Assembly (NCBI RefSeq): GCF_902830275.1
Contig: NZ_CADESW010000010.1
Span: 1-64,000 of the forward strand
Direction of reading: 5' to 3'
DNA: 64,000 nt
Source: Burkholderia stagnalis
Lineage (GTDB): Bacteria; Pseudomonadota; Gammaproteobacteria; Burkholderiales; Burkholderiaceae
Shown here: in pieces, positions 48,766 to 57,366 of the stretch
How positions within the stretch are numbered: the stretch's first letter is position 1
Layout of the letters: the number at the start of each line of letters is the position of its first letter
Translations under genes and position numbers: made by a program
The notes under the pieces: model-generated
Database searches by the model: none
What the model was told of the DNA's origin: nothing
Seen by the model: only the letters and a program-made list of their open reading frames with translations

Positions 48766-49758
48766 TCATTGCGCCGCGAAGGTTTCCTCTAGACGATCGG
48801 GCCGATTGCTGACGGTTTCGATACGATCGAGCTCCGTGCGCGTCGGCAGGCCTTCCGAGTCGCCGATCACCTGGATCGCCAGCGCGCCGATCCGGTTGCC
48901 GCGCGCGACCGCCTGCTCCATCGGCCTGCCTTCGAGCAGCGCGCTCACGACGCCGACCGCGAAGCCGTCGCCGGCGCCGACCGTGTCGACGACGCGCGCG
49001 ACACGCTCGCCGTCGACCGTGCCTTCACGGCCGTCGGCGCACCGGTAATACGCGCCCTGCGCGCCGAGCTTGATCACGACGCCGCGCGCGCCCTGGTCCA
49101 GATAAAAGCGCGCGATGTCGGCCGGCGCGTCGCGACCGGTCAGCTGCCGGCCTTCGGCCAGGCCCGGCAGCACCCAGTCGGCGAGCGCGGCGAGCGCGTT
49201 CAGCGTGCTCGCCATCGCGTCGGCGGACGGCCACAGCGTCGGGCGCAGGTTCGGATCGAACGAAATCGTCTTGCCGGCCGCGCGCATTTCCCGGGCCAGG
49301 TGAAACGCGAGCTCGCACGACGACGCGGAAATCGCCGGCGCAACGCCCGTCAGGTGCAGGTGGCGCGCGCCGAGCACGTAGTCGGCCACGTAATCGGCGC
49401 ACGACAGGTGGCTTGCCGCCGAGCCCTTGCGGAAATACTCGACGGTCGGATCGCTGCCGTCGTCGCTGCGCGACTTCAGCTGGAAGCCGGTCGGATAACG
49501 TTCGTCTACCGTCACGCACGACGCGTCGATGCCTTCGCGCGCCAGTGTGTCGAGCACGTAGCCGCCGAACGAATCGCGGCCGACGCGGCTCAGGTAGCCG
49601 ACCCGAAAGCCGAGCCGGGACAGGCCGATCGCGACGTTCAGGTCGGCGCCCGCGATCCGCTTCGTGAATTGCGACGCATGCGCGAGGTGGCCGGGCTCGG
49701 CGGCGACGAACATCGCCATCGCTTCGCCGTAGGTGACGACATCGAGGGGTTGCTGCAT
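48766..49758 (-). CDS. kguK: 2-ketogluconokinase (PfkB family sugar kinase)
   Basis: 330-aa PfkB/ribokinase-type kinase. N-terminal VVTYGEAMAMFVA and GGxGxN-like GADLNVAIGLSRLG; C-terminal anion hole/catalytic base in VDTVGAGDGFAVGV (Asp). It would phosphorylate 2-ketogluconate. GGAGG nine bases before the ATG decides the start over a longer upstream frame. Followed by the tandem repeats. Confidence 0.92.
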   Translation of the reverse strand: MQQPLDVVTYGEAMAMFVAAEPGHLAHASQFTKRIAGADLNVAIGLSRLGFRVGYLSRVGRDSFGGYVLDTLAREGIDASCVTVDERYPTGFQLKSRSDDGSDPTVEYFRKGSAASHLSCADYVADYVLGARHLHLTGVAPAISASSCELAFHLAREMRAAGKTISFDPNLRPTLWPSADAMASTLNALAALADWVLPGLAEGRQLTGRDAPADIARFYLDQGARGVVIKLGAQGAYYRCADGREGTVDGERVARVVDTVGAGDGFAVGVVSALLEGRPMEQAVARGNRIGALAIQVIGDSEGLPTRTELDRIETVSNRPDRLEETFAAQ

Positions 49759-49802
49759 GGGTGGTTTCCTCCGGATCCTTCTTGCGTACGGCCGTTCGTG
49801 CG

Positions 49803-50567
49803 TTATGCGGCCTCGAGCCACGCCACGCGCCGACGCGCATCGCCGGCCAGATCGGCGGCATCGAACGGAAACTCGATGCCGCGCGGCACGTCCCGCGGCA
49901 GCGCCGCCAGCACCGCGGCGACGAGCGGGTCGTGCGGCGCCGGCGCGGCCGCGAAACGGCGCGCGCCCTCGCCTTCGACGGCCTTGCAATGAATGTATTC
50001 GACATGCGGCGCAAGTGCCTGCGCGCACGCGAGCGGCGCTTCGCCCGGCCATTGCCAGTTGCCGATGTCGAACGTCATGCCGAGCGCGCGCGGCGCGCCG
50101 GCCGCGGCGAGCGCCGCGAACAGGTCGCGGAACTGCGCGAACGCGCCGCCCACCGCCAGTTGGCCGTTCTCGACCACCACGCGGGCGCGGGCGTCGCGGG
50201 ACAGCGCGACGATGTCGGCCGCATGCGCGTCGCCGGCAAAGCCGCCGAGCTGGAATTTCACGAAGCGCGCGCCGAGCGCGTCGGCTTCGGCGAGCGCGTC
50301 GCGCAGCGCGTCGGCGTCGAGCGCGCCGGTTTCGGTGTACAGCGTCGCGGGCGTCGAATACACCGACCAGATGCCGTGCGCCGCCAGGTGCGCGCCCAGT
50401 GCGGCCAGCGCGTCGCGTGCCGCGTCCGCGTCGGACGCGAACAGCTCGCGCCGCACCTCGAAGCCGGCTGCGCCCGCCTGCGCGGCGGTCGCGACGAATG
50501 CCCGGTGGCCCTCCTGTCGCACCCGGTCCATCCCGAATGCGCTCGCCACGATCACGATGTCTGCCAT
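49803..50567 (-). CDS. kguE: KguE, xylose-isomerase-like TIM-barrel protein
   Basis: 254-aa sugar-phosphate isomerase/epimerase-like protein, first gene of the kgu operon. TIM-barrel blocks: FGMDRVRQEGHRAFVATAA, WSVYSTPATLYTETGALD, ARFVKFQLGGFAGD, GMTFDIGNWQWPGEAPL with metal ligands. KguE is epimerase-like and its exact reaction is not settled. GAAGGG before the ATG at 50567; the PtxS-like operator is 23 bases upstream. Confidence 0.88.
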   Translation of the reverse strand: MADIVIVASAFGMDRVRQEGHRAFVATAAQAGAAGFEVRRELFASDADAARDALAALGAHLAAHGIWSVYSTPATLYTETGALDADALRDALAEADALGARFVKFQLGGFAGDAHAADIVALSRDARARVVVENGQLAVGGAFAQFRDLFAALAAAGAPRALGMTFDIGNWQWPGEAPLACAQALAPHVEYIHCKAVEGEGARRFAAAPAPHDPLVAAVLAALPRDVPRGIEFPFDAADLAGDARRRVAWLEAA

Positions 50568-50590
50568 GTTTGCCCTTCTATTGCCGGAAT

Positions 50591-50604
50591 TGGAACCGGT
50601 TCCA
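50591..50604. promoter_or_regulatory. PtxS operator
   Basis: Perfect 14-bp palindrome TGGAACCGGTTCCA, two symmetric changes from the Pseudomonas PtxS site TGAAACCGGTTTCA (recalled). Located 23 bases upstream of kguE, where a bound repressor would block the kgu promoter. Strongly supports regulation by the LacI-family protein at the other end of the cluster. Confidence 0.8.
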
Positions 50605-50705
50605 TCAATGTGAGACGGATGGTGCGCCTCGGGGTGGGCCGGCGCCATAGTGGAAATCCCTAGGAATCGGCCGGCCAGGGTTCGCCGCGAGGCAACCGGG
50701 CTGCA

Positions 50706-51899
50706 TCAGGACGCGTGGCGGCCGATCTCGTCGAGCCACGCGCCGTGCAGGCACCGCACTGCCCAGTCGATGTCGTCGTCGGTCGTCTCGACGCCGACCG
50801 ACAGCCGCACCGCGCCGGCGACACGCGCGGCATCGCCCCCCATCGCCGCGACGGCGCTCTCGCCCGCCATGCCGCCGACGACGCGCGCGGGCCCGGCCGA
50901 CGCGGCGAGCCGGTCGTCGAGCGCGGCCAGCAACGCGCGCGCGTTGCAGCCGGGAAAGGACACGTTCAGGGTGTTCGGCAGGCGCGCGTCCGGCGAGCCG
51001 TTCAGCAGCAGGCCCGGCACGCACTCGAACAGCGCGCGCGCCAGGCGGTCGCGCGCCGCGCGCATCGCCTGCGCGCGCCGCGACAATTGCGTATCCGCGA
51101 GCCGCGCCGCCGCGCCGAGGCCGACGATCAGCGGCACGCTTTCCGTGCCGGGGCGCAGCCCGAACTCCTTCGGCACGCCGTGCAGCAGCGGCACGAGCGG
51201 CAGCGCCGGATCGCGCACCAGCGCGCCGACGCCGGGCGGGCCGTAGAACTTGTGCCCCGACAGCGTCAGCATGTCGACGCCGAGCGCGTGCACGTCGACC
51301 GGCACCTTGCCGATGCTTTGCGACGCGTCGGTATGCACCCGCGCGCCGCATGCGCGGCTGCGCGCGGCGAACACGCCCAGCGGCTGCACGACGCCCGTTT
51401 CGTTGTTCGCGTGCGCGAGCGACACGAGCCGCGTCTGCGGCGTCAGGCATGCATCGAACGCGTCGATGCGCAGCGTGCCGTACCCGTCCACCGGCACGGT
51501 CGCGACGTCCCACCCGTGCGTGCGCAACGCGGCCGCCGCGTACTGGATCGACGGATGCTCGACCGCGCTCACGATCATCCGCCGCGCGGGCCCCGCGCGC
51601 GCGGCGTCCGACCACGCGAAGCCGGCGAGCGCCAGGTTGTTCGCTTCGGTCGCGCCGCTCGTGAACACGATCCACTCGGGCGTGACGCCGACCAGCGCCG
51701 CGACGGCCGCCCGCGCACCGTCGAGCGCGTCGCGCGCGAGCCGCCCCTGCCGGTGCGATGCCGACGGATTGCCGTACACGTCGCGCCAGTAAGGCGCCAT
51801 CGCGTCGATCACTTCCGGCGCGACCGGCGTGCGCGCATTGAAGTCGAGGTAGACGAACCGCTCGCCGGCGCCCGGCCTTGCCGCGTCGGCTCTGCTCAT
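50706..51899 (-). CDS. Class V PLP enzyme, cysteine-desulfurase-like without catalytic Cys
   Basis: 397-aa fold-type I PLP enzyme of the NifS/IscS family. The N-terminal YLDFNARTPVAPEV, FTSGATEANNLAL, SAVEHPSI, ANNETGVVQPL, HTDASQSIGKVPVDV and SGHKFYGPPGVGAL (PLP Lys217) are all present. The loop that holds the desulfurase cysteine (SSGSAC in IscS) reads LAASAGPARV (331-340) with no cysteine. It may therefore catalyse another reaction (lyase, epimerase, transaminase). Its ATG overlaps the stop of the upstream oxidase-like gene (ATGA), indicating co-translation in the candidate biosynthetic cluster. Confidence 0.85.
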   Translation of the reverse strand: MSRADAARPGAGERFVYLDFNARTPVAPEVIDAMAPYWRDVYGNPSASHRQGRLARDALDGARAAVAALVGVTPEWIVFTSGATEANNLALAGFAWSDAARAGPARRMIVSAVEHPSIQYAAAALRTHGWDVATVPVDGYGTLRIDAFDACLTPQTRLVSLAHANNETGVVQPLGVFAARSRACGARVHTDASQSIGKVPVDVHALGVDMLTLSGHKFYGPPGVGALVRDPALPLVPLLHGVPKEFGLRPGTESVPLIVGLGAAARLADTQLSRRAQAMRAARDRLARALFECVPGLLLNGSPDARLPNTLNVSFPGCNARALLAALDDRLAASAGPARVVGGMAGESAVAAMGGDAARVAGAVRLSVGVETTDDDIDWAVRCLHGAWLDEIGRHAS

Positions 51900-52903
51900 A
51901 GCGAGAAGAAGTCGACCTTCAGCCGCGGCACGTAATTCGACATGTCCGTGTAGTACTGGATCACCTGGTCGTGGAACTGGTCGAACGCGTGCTTGACGTC
52001 GTGCATATGGTTGATCGCCAGGTGCGCGGCGTCGGCCGGCACGTGTTGCGTGCGCGCGAGCGCCTGCTCCAGCAGGCCCGCATGGCCGGCGCCGACGTCG
52101 ATCCGCATGTGGCGCATCAGCCCGTCGAACACGTCCGCGTCGAGCCCGGCCGTGCGCGCGATCTCGCGCCACGCGCCGCGCGCGCCGGCCTCCTCGTCCG
52201 GGCTCGCCTCGATCAGCTTCAGGCAGCACAGGTAGCCGAGCGACGACGCGCGGCCGACCTCGCACAGCATGTTGACGAGCGACAGCGTGCCGATCACGGG
52301 ATGCGCGTCGCGGATCTGCTCGCGCGGGATGCCGAGCTTCTCGACCGACGCGGCGATCAGCCCGTGATGCGCATACTCGTCGGCCAGGTAGCCGCACAGC
52401 AGCTCGGCCGTCGCCTGCTCGCGGCAGTGCGCTATCGCGGCGCCGATGTGGCGCGGCGCGAGCCGCACGAAGTGATACGTCTCGAGCAGCAGGCCGGCGA
52501 TCAGGTCGCGGCTGGCCTCGCCGCGCTCGAGCATGCCGAACAGCCGGTGATAGCCGATCTGCGCGCGCCACATCCGGGTGCTGCGGTTCACCCGCTCGAG
52601 GAAATCCGCCACGGCAATCGTCGCGGCCGGCCGTTCGCGGCGCAGCAGGCCGAGCTCGCCCAGTTGCCCGACGATCGTCCGTACGCTGCCATACGACACG
52701 TCCGAGCGCTGCGCGATGTCCTCGAGCGTGTGCCGCCCGTCCAGGTAGCGCTTCATGCGCAGAAACGCGTCGCGCGTGCCCTGCACCTGCTCGAGCTCGA
52801 AGCGCTCGTCGCCCACGATCATCGCCAGCCGCTCGCCGGCCAGCGCCACGAGCGTGCAATGCCGCAGCCGCGGCCGCTCGCCGGTTTCCGTCGTCTCGCC
52901 CAT
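51896..52903 (-). CDS. Heme-oxygenase-like diiron oxidase, 335 aa (HDO 1)
   Basis: Helical protein of the heme-oxygenase-like/PqqC-TenA superfamily. Putative metal ligands: E176-x2-H179 in LADEYAHHG, and H265-x3-D269-x4-H274 in the last bundle helix (HMRIDVGAGH). Residues 15-90 form a separate segment (FLRMKRYLDGRHTLEDIAQ ... VGQLGELGLL) like a winged helix or PqqD-type peptide-binding domain. AGGAG sets the start. Divergent from the small-protein/oxidase operon and coupled to the PLP enzyme gene. Related enzymes oxidatively cleave or desaturate amino and fatty acids; substrate here unknown. Confidence 0.78.
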   Translation of the reverse strand: MGETTETGERPRLRHCTLVALAGERLAMIVGDERFELEQVQGTRDAFLRMKRYLDGRHTLEDIAQRSDVSYGSVRTIVGQLGELGLLRRERPAATIAVADFLERVNRSTRMWRAQIGYHRLFGMLERGEASRDLIAGLLLETYHFVRLAPRHIGAAIAHCREQATAELLCGYLADEYAHHGLIAASVEKLGIPREQIRDAHPVIGTLSLVNMLCEVGRASSLGYLCCLKLIEASPDEEAGARGAWREIARTAGLDADVFDGLMRHMRIDVGAGHAGLLEQALARTQHVPADAAHLAINHMHDVKHAFDQFHDQVIQYYTDMSNYVPRLKVDFFSL

Positions 52904-53252
52904 GTCCCCGTCTCCTGGTTCTTTCGAGCGTCCACCGATTCGTTTTCCGAAACGATCGCCGCGCGCGGTGATCCACGGAAAACAATCGCACATGCCATTA
53001 AATCGATCTTGAATCGCGCAAACGTTGTACTAGATTATCCCCAGGATTCCTGTAATTCAAGAAATCCGCAAATGCTTAAAATAACGTTCTCTTTTCCAAG
53101 AAAATAAATCGGGGCTCCATTCCATCGAATCACTCCACCGCATTTGAAGATCGGAGATGCCGCCGCTCCGGTGCCGCATGGCCGCGGCATGGCTGCGTGC
53201 CGCGCTAATGGCGGCCGGGCGCTTGCGCCCTTTTCCATCGTCGGAGGTTGCT
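52904..53252. other. Divergent control region of the oxidase cluster
   Basis: About 350 bases, AT-rich in the middle (52980-53110) compared with the flanking genes. Must contain promoters for both arms. A possible rightward promoter is listed separately; an operator could not be assigned and no dedicated regulator gene lies inside the cluster. Confidence 0.4.
53009..53036 (+). promoter_or_regulatory. Possible promoter of the small-protein/oxidase operon
   Basis: TTGAAT, 16 bases, TAGATT; implied 5' leader of about 210 bases before the 68-aa protein gene. Moderate match. Confidence 0.35.
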
Positions 53253-53459
53253 ATGAGTGAACCGCTTACTGTCATCGTGCCGCGAGGCACCAAGGTCGCC
53301 GTCAAGGAAGTCGACGCGCTGCACACCGTCGACCCGCGCGCCGGCGCCGATCGCCACGCGCTGATCGTCGGCGGCGCCGATCTGAAGGTGGCGATCGCGA
53401 AGCAGGCGGACGGCCTGCCGCTTTCCGCCCGCGCCGCGTTCATGACCATGTGCGGGTGA
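53253..53459 (+). CDS. Small protein, 68 aa, first gene of the oxidase operon (candidate precursor)
   Basis: No family recognised. Beta-like N-terminus (LTVIVPRGTKVAVKEVDA), a VGGADLKVAIAKQADG middle and a C-terminus RAAFMTMCG, in which the only cysteine is the penultimate residue. No signal peptide. GGAGG seven bases before the ATG is one of the best ribosome-binding sites in the region, so high expression is likely. Its place at the head of an operon of four oxidase-like enzymes makes it a candidate peptide substrate or carrier; this is inference. Confidence 0.65.
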   Translation: MSEPLTVIVPRGTKVAVKEVDALHTVDPRAGADRHALIVGGADLKVAIAKQADGLPLSARAAFMTMCG

Positions 53460-53603
53460 ATATCCGCCCATGAATCATCCGCACAACGGATAAAAGGAAA
53501 CAAGACCGACATTTTTATTTCGTTCCAGATTTCTCCGCAAATCCCCCAGCCCGATTATTCGAATCAGGCCGGACGCCCTTTCATTTTCAAAACGGTGATC
53601 GAC

Positions 53604-53783
53604 ATGGCAAATACGCAGCAGGCAACGGTTCATGAAGTGAAAAACGCCGAAACGGGCAAGAACGTGTTCGACGGCCACAAGGTGGATCTCTACATCAATA
53701 CGGGCACGCTCGGCGGCAAGCACTATCTTGTCACCGTGAACAAGCCCGACGGCACGCCGACGCTGATCGCGATCCACCTGTAA
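53604..53783 (+). CDS. Small protein, 59 aa, second gene of the oxidase operon
   Basis: No family recognised. Begins MANTQQATVHEVKNAETGK and ends KPDGTPTLIAIHL; predicted mostly beta-strand, no cysteine, no signal peptide. A weak GGTGA precedes the ATG. 144 bases separate it from the 68-aa gene and 76 from the first oxidase gene. It might be a second precursor, an RRE-like binding partner or a structural subunit. Confidence 0.6.
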   Translation: MANTQQATVHEVKNAETGKNVFDGHKVDLYINTGTLGGKHYLVTVNKPDGTPTLIAIHL

Positions 53784-53859
53784 TCGCCGCGGCACCGGTT
53801 CAGCCTGTTGCGGGGCGAGCCGCGCGCCCGCCCCGCGCGCCCTCTTCGGGAGTGTCATC

Positions 53860-54825
53860 ATGGAACGGATCGAATCGCCGGCGCCACGCCCGCGGCTGGT
53901 GGCGCCCGTCGCGCTGCGGCACGTCGACGCGCTGCCCGGCAGCCCGCACGCCGCCGTCGCGCTCGCGCGCACGCTCGACCAGTTCGACGGCCGCCACGAT
54001 CTCGACGAGATCGCGCGCGACGAGCCCGACCTGCCGCGCGCGCTGCTCGACGAACTGGTCGGCTCGCTCGACGAGGCCGGCCTGATCGACGACGACGCGC
54101 CGGTCGCGAGCCGCCCCGGCTCGGAAGTGATCCTCGAGATCGAGGATCTCGTCGAGCAGTACGCCGAGCAGACGCTGTACCGCAATCCGTTCTGGCGCGC
54201 GTGCCTCGACACGCGGGCGCCGGGCGACCTGCCCGAACGGCTCGCGATCGGCATGGTGATCGAGAACTGGCACTTCCTGTTCCGCGAAAGCTATTTCGAT
54301 GCGCCCGTGCTGTCCTACGTGCCGAGCACGCCGGTGCGGCTCACGCTCAACCGCTTCTTTTCCGAGGAGTACGGGCACGACGAGATCCTGCTGCGCGCGC
54401 TGAATTTCGCGGGGCTCACCCGCGCCGACATGCTCGATGCGATCCCGCTGCCCGAGACGATGGGGCTGTGCAACGCGCTCGCGTACTGGTCGCACAGCGA
54501 TCCGCTGTTCTTCTTCACCACGCTCGGCCTGCTCGAAGGCCAGGGCCTGCAGCACGACAGCTTCATCCAGGCGTGCGAGCGCGCGCAACTCCCCGACGGG
54601 CTCGTCGGCCCGCTCAAGACGCACGCGAACATCAACCTCAACGCCGCGCACGGCAGCCTGACGCGCGCGATCTTCCAGGACATCCCGGTGCTCGACGCCG
54701 CCACCGTCGCGCGCGTGAAGGCCCAGCTGCGGCTGTTCGTCGAGCTCTACGACGATTTCTACACGGCCGTCTGGCGCTACTACACCTCCGATGCGCCGCT
54801 GCTGCGGCGCGTGTCCGACCTGTGA
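53860..54825 (+). CDS. Heme-oxygenase-like diiron oxidase, 321 aa (HDO 2)
   Basis: Putative ligands E170/E169-H173 in FFSEEYGHDE and H255-x3-N259-x4-H264 in HANINLNAAH. Residues ~30-80 (ARTLDQFDGRHDLDEIA ... LVGSLDEAGLIDD) repeat the winged-helix/PqqD-like layout of HDO 1, followed by the all-helical bundle (NWHFLFRESYFDAPVLSYVP). The last residues before the stop (VWRYYTSDAPLLRRV) resemble the HDO 3 tail. Ten bases separate it from HDO 3. Reaction unknown; oxygen-dependent C-C or C-N bond chemistry is the family precedent. Confidence 0.78.
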   Translation: MERIESPAPRPRLVAPVALRHVDALPGSPHAAVALARTLDQFDGRHDLDEIARDEPDLPRALLDELVGSLDEAGLIDDDAPVASRPGSEVILEIEDLVEQYAEQTLYRNPFWRACLDTRAPGDLPERLAIGMVIENWHFLFRESYFDAPVLSYVPSTPVRLTLNRFFSEEYGHDEILLRALNFAGLTRADMLDAIPLPETMGLCNALAYWSHSDPLFFFTTLGLLEGQGLQHDSFIQACERAQLPDGLVGPLKTHANINLNAAHGSLTRAIFQDIPVLDAATVARVKAQLRLFVELYDDFYTAVWRYYTSDAPLLRRVSDL

Positions 54826-54835
54826 GGCGACCATC

Positions 54836-55831
54836 ATGGACAGCACGCTAGCGGCTCCCGCGATGCCGAAATTCCGCGGCATCGTCACCTCGCAGGTCAC
54901 GGATACCGGCGCCGTGCTGAGCGCCGGCGGCCGGCAGTGCGCGTTCCAGTTCGCGCCGGACGAGGCGAACGACGTCGCGCGGCTGATCGGCGACCTGCAC
55001 GTGGGCGGCCTGACGCCGCAGGAACTGGCGGCGCGCTCGCGCCGCATCGCCGACAAGATTCCGCCGCTGCTCGCCGATTTCAACGCGCTGCGCCTGCTGA
55101 TCGAATCGGACCCGCGCCGCGCCGCCGCCGCGACGAGCGGCGCGCAGCTCTACCGCGACATCCGCCGGATCGCGGATCGCACGGCCGCGCGCAGCGCGCG
55201 CTCGGCGTTCCTGCGCGCGCTGGTCGAGCAGCAGGCGACGCGCCGGCAACTGATCGGCTATGCGCTCGAGTATTACTGGATCGTGCGCGCGGCGCCGGGG
55301 CTGATCGGCCCCGCGCTCGGCTGGGCCGCCAGCGCCGAAGAGCGCGCGCTGCTGCAGGATTTCCTGAAATCGGAGCTCGGGCACGACCGGTTTCTCGCGG
55401 CGTCGCTGAAGGCGGTGGGACTCGCGGAGGCCGTCATCGAGCAGCACCAGCCGCTGCCCGCCACCTTTTCGCTCGCGGCCGCGCTCGGCGTGCACGCGCG
55501 CCAGCATCCGCTGTCGTTCAAGGCGAGCCTGTTCCTGTTCGAACGCGCGCAGCCCGCGTTCATCGACGCGTTCGACGCGCGCTGCGTCGCGCTCGGCCTG
55601 CCCGAAGCGTTCTACCGGCCGCTGCGCGCGCACGCCGACCTGAACGACACGTACCGCCACGAGGACATCTCGCGGCAGCTGATGGCGCTCGACGCCGCGA
55701 TCGATCCCGAGGCGTGCACGGTCACGAAACGCAACGTCTCGCTGATGGTCGAGACGCTGGTGCGCCAGGAGCACGCCATCCTCGCCTACTACGCCGACGA
55801 CAGCGCGCCGCTGCCGCGCATCTTCCATTGA
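54836..55831 (+). CDS. Heme-oxygenase-like diiron oxidase, 331 aa (HDO 3)
   Basis: Putative ligands E180-x2-H183 in FLKSELGHDR and H266-x3-N270-x4-H275 in HADLNDTYRH. The N-terminal ~90 residues (LIGDLHVGGLTPQELAARS ... LLADFNALRLLIES) again look like a winged-helix segment. GAGG precedes the ATG. The tail (ILAYYADDSAPLPRIF) parallels that of HDO 2, suggesting an ancient duplication. Sequence identity among the cluster members is otherwise low, so they are probably not redundant. Confidence 0.77.
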   Translation: MDSTLAAPAMPKFRGIVTSQVTDTGAVLSAGGRQCAFQFAPDEANDVARLIGDLHVGGLTPQELAARSRRIADKIPPLLADFNALRLLIESDPRRAAAATSGAQLYRDIRRIADRTAARSARSAFLRALVEQQATRRQLIGYALEYYWIVRAAPGLIGPALGWAASAEERALLQDFLKSELGHDRFLAASLKAVGLAEAVIEQHQPLPATFSLAAALGVHARQHPLSFKASLFLFERAQPAFIDAFDARCVALGLPEAFYRPLRAHADLNDTYRHEDISRQLMALDAAIDPEACTVTKRNVSLMVETLVRQEHAILAYYADDSAPLPRIFH

Positions 55832-55841
55832 GGGTCGCCAC

Positions 55842-57329
55842 ATGGAACTCTGGACGTTTCAGCGTTATCGGTCGCCGCGCCTGTTCGTCGACGCGATCCA
55901 CCACGAACCGGGCTCGGCGCTCGTCAGCCTGCGCGCGGGCGCGCACGAATACCGGCTGGCGTTCGACGCCACCGACGCCGCCGATCAGATCGCCGCGCAG
56001 CTCGACGACCTGACCGACGCCGCATCGCCGCTGTGGTCGACGCTGCGCGACAGCGAGCCCGACTCCGGCTGGCATGCGCTCGGCACGTTTCTCGATACGC
56101 ATTCGCTGATCGGCGAGGCCGGCGACGCGGCCACCGATGCGCTCGCGGCACAGGCGGCGCGCATCGACACATGCATCGCGCAGACGGTCGCCGCGAGCCT
56201 CGCGGGGCTCGACTCCGCGCGGCGCGACGCGATCGCGCGCGACGCCGCGTCGCTGCGGCTGCACCTCGAACGGCCCGCATCCGGGCCCACGCTGTTCGAC
56301 GCGGACGACGACCCGTTCGACGCGCAGGCCGAACCCAACTTCCATCTCGCGCTGCTGCGCATCGAGTTCGAATACTTCCGCCGCGCGGTGCCGCTCACGC
56401 TGGCGGCCGTCGACCTGATGCTCGACGCGTTCTCCGGCGCGCCCCGCGCAAGCGCGGCGCACGATGCGCGGTTCGACACGGCCGGGCTGTACGACGAGCA
56501 CGACCTGATGTCGCACCTGTGGCTCGTCGCGTCGAGCCTCGTCGCCGCGAGCGGCGACGACGCGCAGCGGCTGCCGTGCGCGGACCTGCCGCCCGTGTCG
56601 CTGTCGAACGGGCTCGAGTTCATGCGGCAGACCGAGCTGATCACGCGCGAGACGCTGAACCGCTGGGGCGAGAATCCGTACGTGAGCGCGGTCGATGCGC
56701 TGAACGGCGGCTACGCGCCGCTCGTCGCGGGCCCGTTCATCGAGCAGTACCACGTGACGCGGCGCTTCGTCGAGATCATCGCGCCGCTGCTGAGCATGCG
56801 GCTCAGCATCCCGCTGCGCGCGATGATGTTCCGCTACTACGGCGAGGAATACGGCCACGAGGCGCTCGAAAGCACGACCTGCGAGGCTCTCGGCGTCGCG
56901 CCCGGCCAGCTCGCGCGGATCGTGCCGCTGCCGCTGCACTTCGCGTTCGTCGACGCGCTCACGCTGCTCGCCGATGCCGACCCGGTGTCGTCGTTCGCCG
57001 CGATCATGGTCGTCGAGGGGATCTTCGGCGAGCCGCCGAAGATGTCGCTGCGCCTGATGGCCGCGGTCAAGGACAACGACGCGTTCCACAGCGTGTCCGG
57101 CGATCACGAGGAGTTGAACGAATCGCTGAACCACAACAGCATCTCGCGCGACATGTTCGAGCGGATCGCCGCGATCGGCCCGGCACGGCAGGCGCTCGCG
57201 ATGCGCCGCATCCTGTTCCTGCTCGAGCTGAACCATCGCGCATGGAGCGGCATCGCCGGGTTCTACGGCGCGCAATCCACGCTCGTGCTGCACGGCCCGT
57301 ACGGCCGGCTGCTCGACCCGCGCGGCTGA
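55842..57329 (+). CDS. Large heme-oxygenase-like protein, 495 aa (HDO 4)
   Basis: Longer member: residues 1-95 form a beta/winged-helix-like segment (IAAQLDDLTDAASPLWSTL ... FLDTHSLIGE), 100-300 are an extra helical region, and the C-terminal half is the oxidase-like bundle with E336-x2-H339 in YYGEEYGHEA and H422-x3-N426-x4-H431 in HEELNESLNH. The N-terminal half also contains a possible degenerate bundle (FHLALLRIEFEYFRR), so it may be a tandem fusion with one inactive half. Ten bases after HDO 3. Confidence 0.72.
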   Translation: MELWTFQRYRSPRLFVDAIHHEPGSALVSLRAGAHEYRLAFDATDAADQIAAQLDDLTDAASPLWSTLRDSEPDSGWHALGTFLDTHSLIGEAGDAATDALAAQAARIDTCIAQTVAASLAGLDSARRDAIARDAASLRLHLERPASGPTLFDADDDPFDAQAEPNFHLALLRIEFEYFRRAVPLTLAAVDLMLDAFSGAPRASAAHDARFDTAGLYDEHDLMSHLWLVASSLVAASGDDAQRLPCADLPPVSLSNGLEFMRQTELITRETLNRWGENPYVSAVDALNGGYAPLVAGPFIEQYHVTRRFVEIIAPLLSMRLSIPLRAMMFRYYGEEYGHEALESTTCEALGVAPGQLARIVPLPLHFAFVDALTLLADADPVSSFAAIMVVEGIFGEPPKMSLRLMAAVKDNDAFHSVSGDHEELNESLNHNSISRDMFERIAAIGPARQALAMRRILFLLELNHRAWSGIAGFYGAQSTLVLHGPYGRLLDPRG

Positions 57330-57366
57330 CGGCGCCCGGCCGCTTCACGTGCACGAGGAGGACCCC

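Noticed and set aside
50706-52991. Single 761-codon frame that would fuse the PLP enzyme to an upstream region
   Set aside because: The upstream part reads HDO 1 in the wrong frame. The ATGA overlap at 51896-51899 shows two separate genes.
53461-53520. Terminator between the two small-protein genes
   Set aside because: The stem (ATCCG/CGGAT) is only 5 bp and the T-rich stretch is too far downstream.
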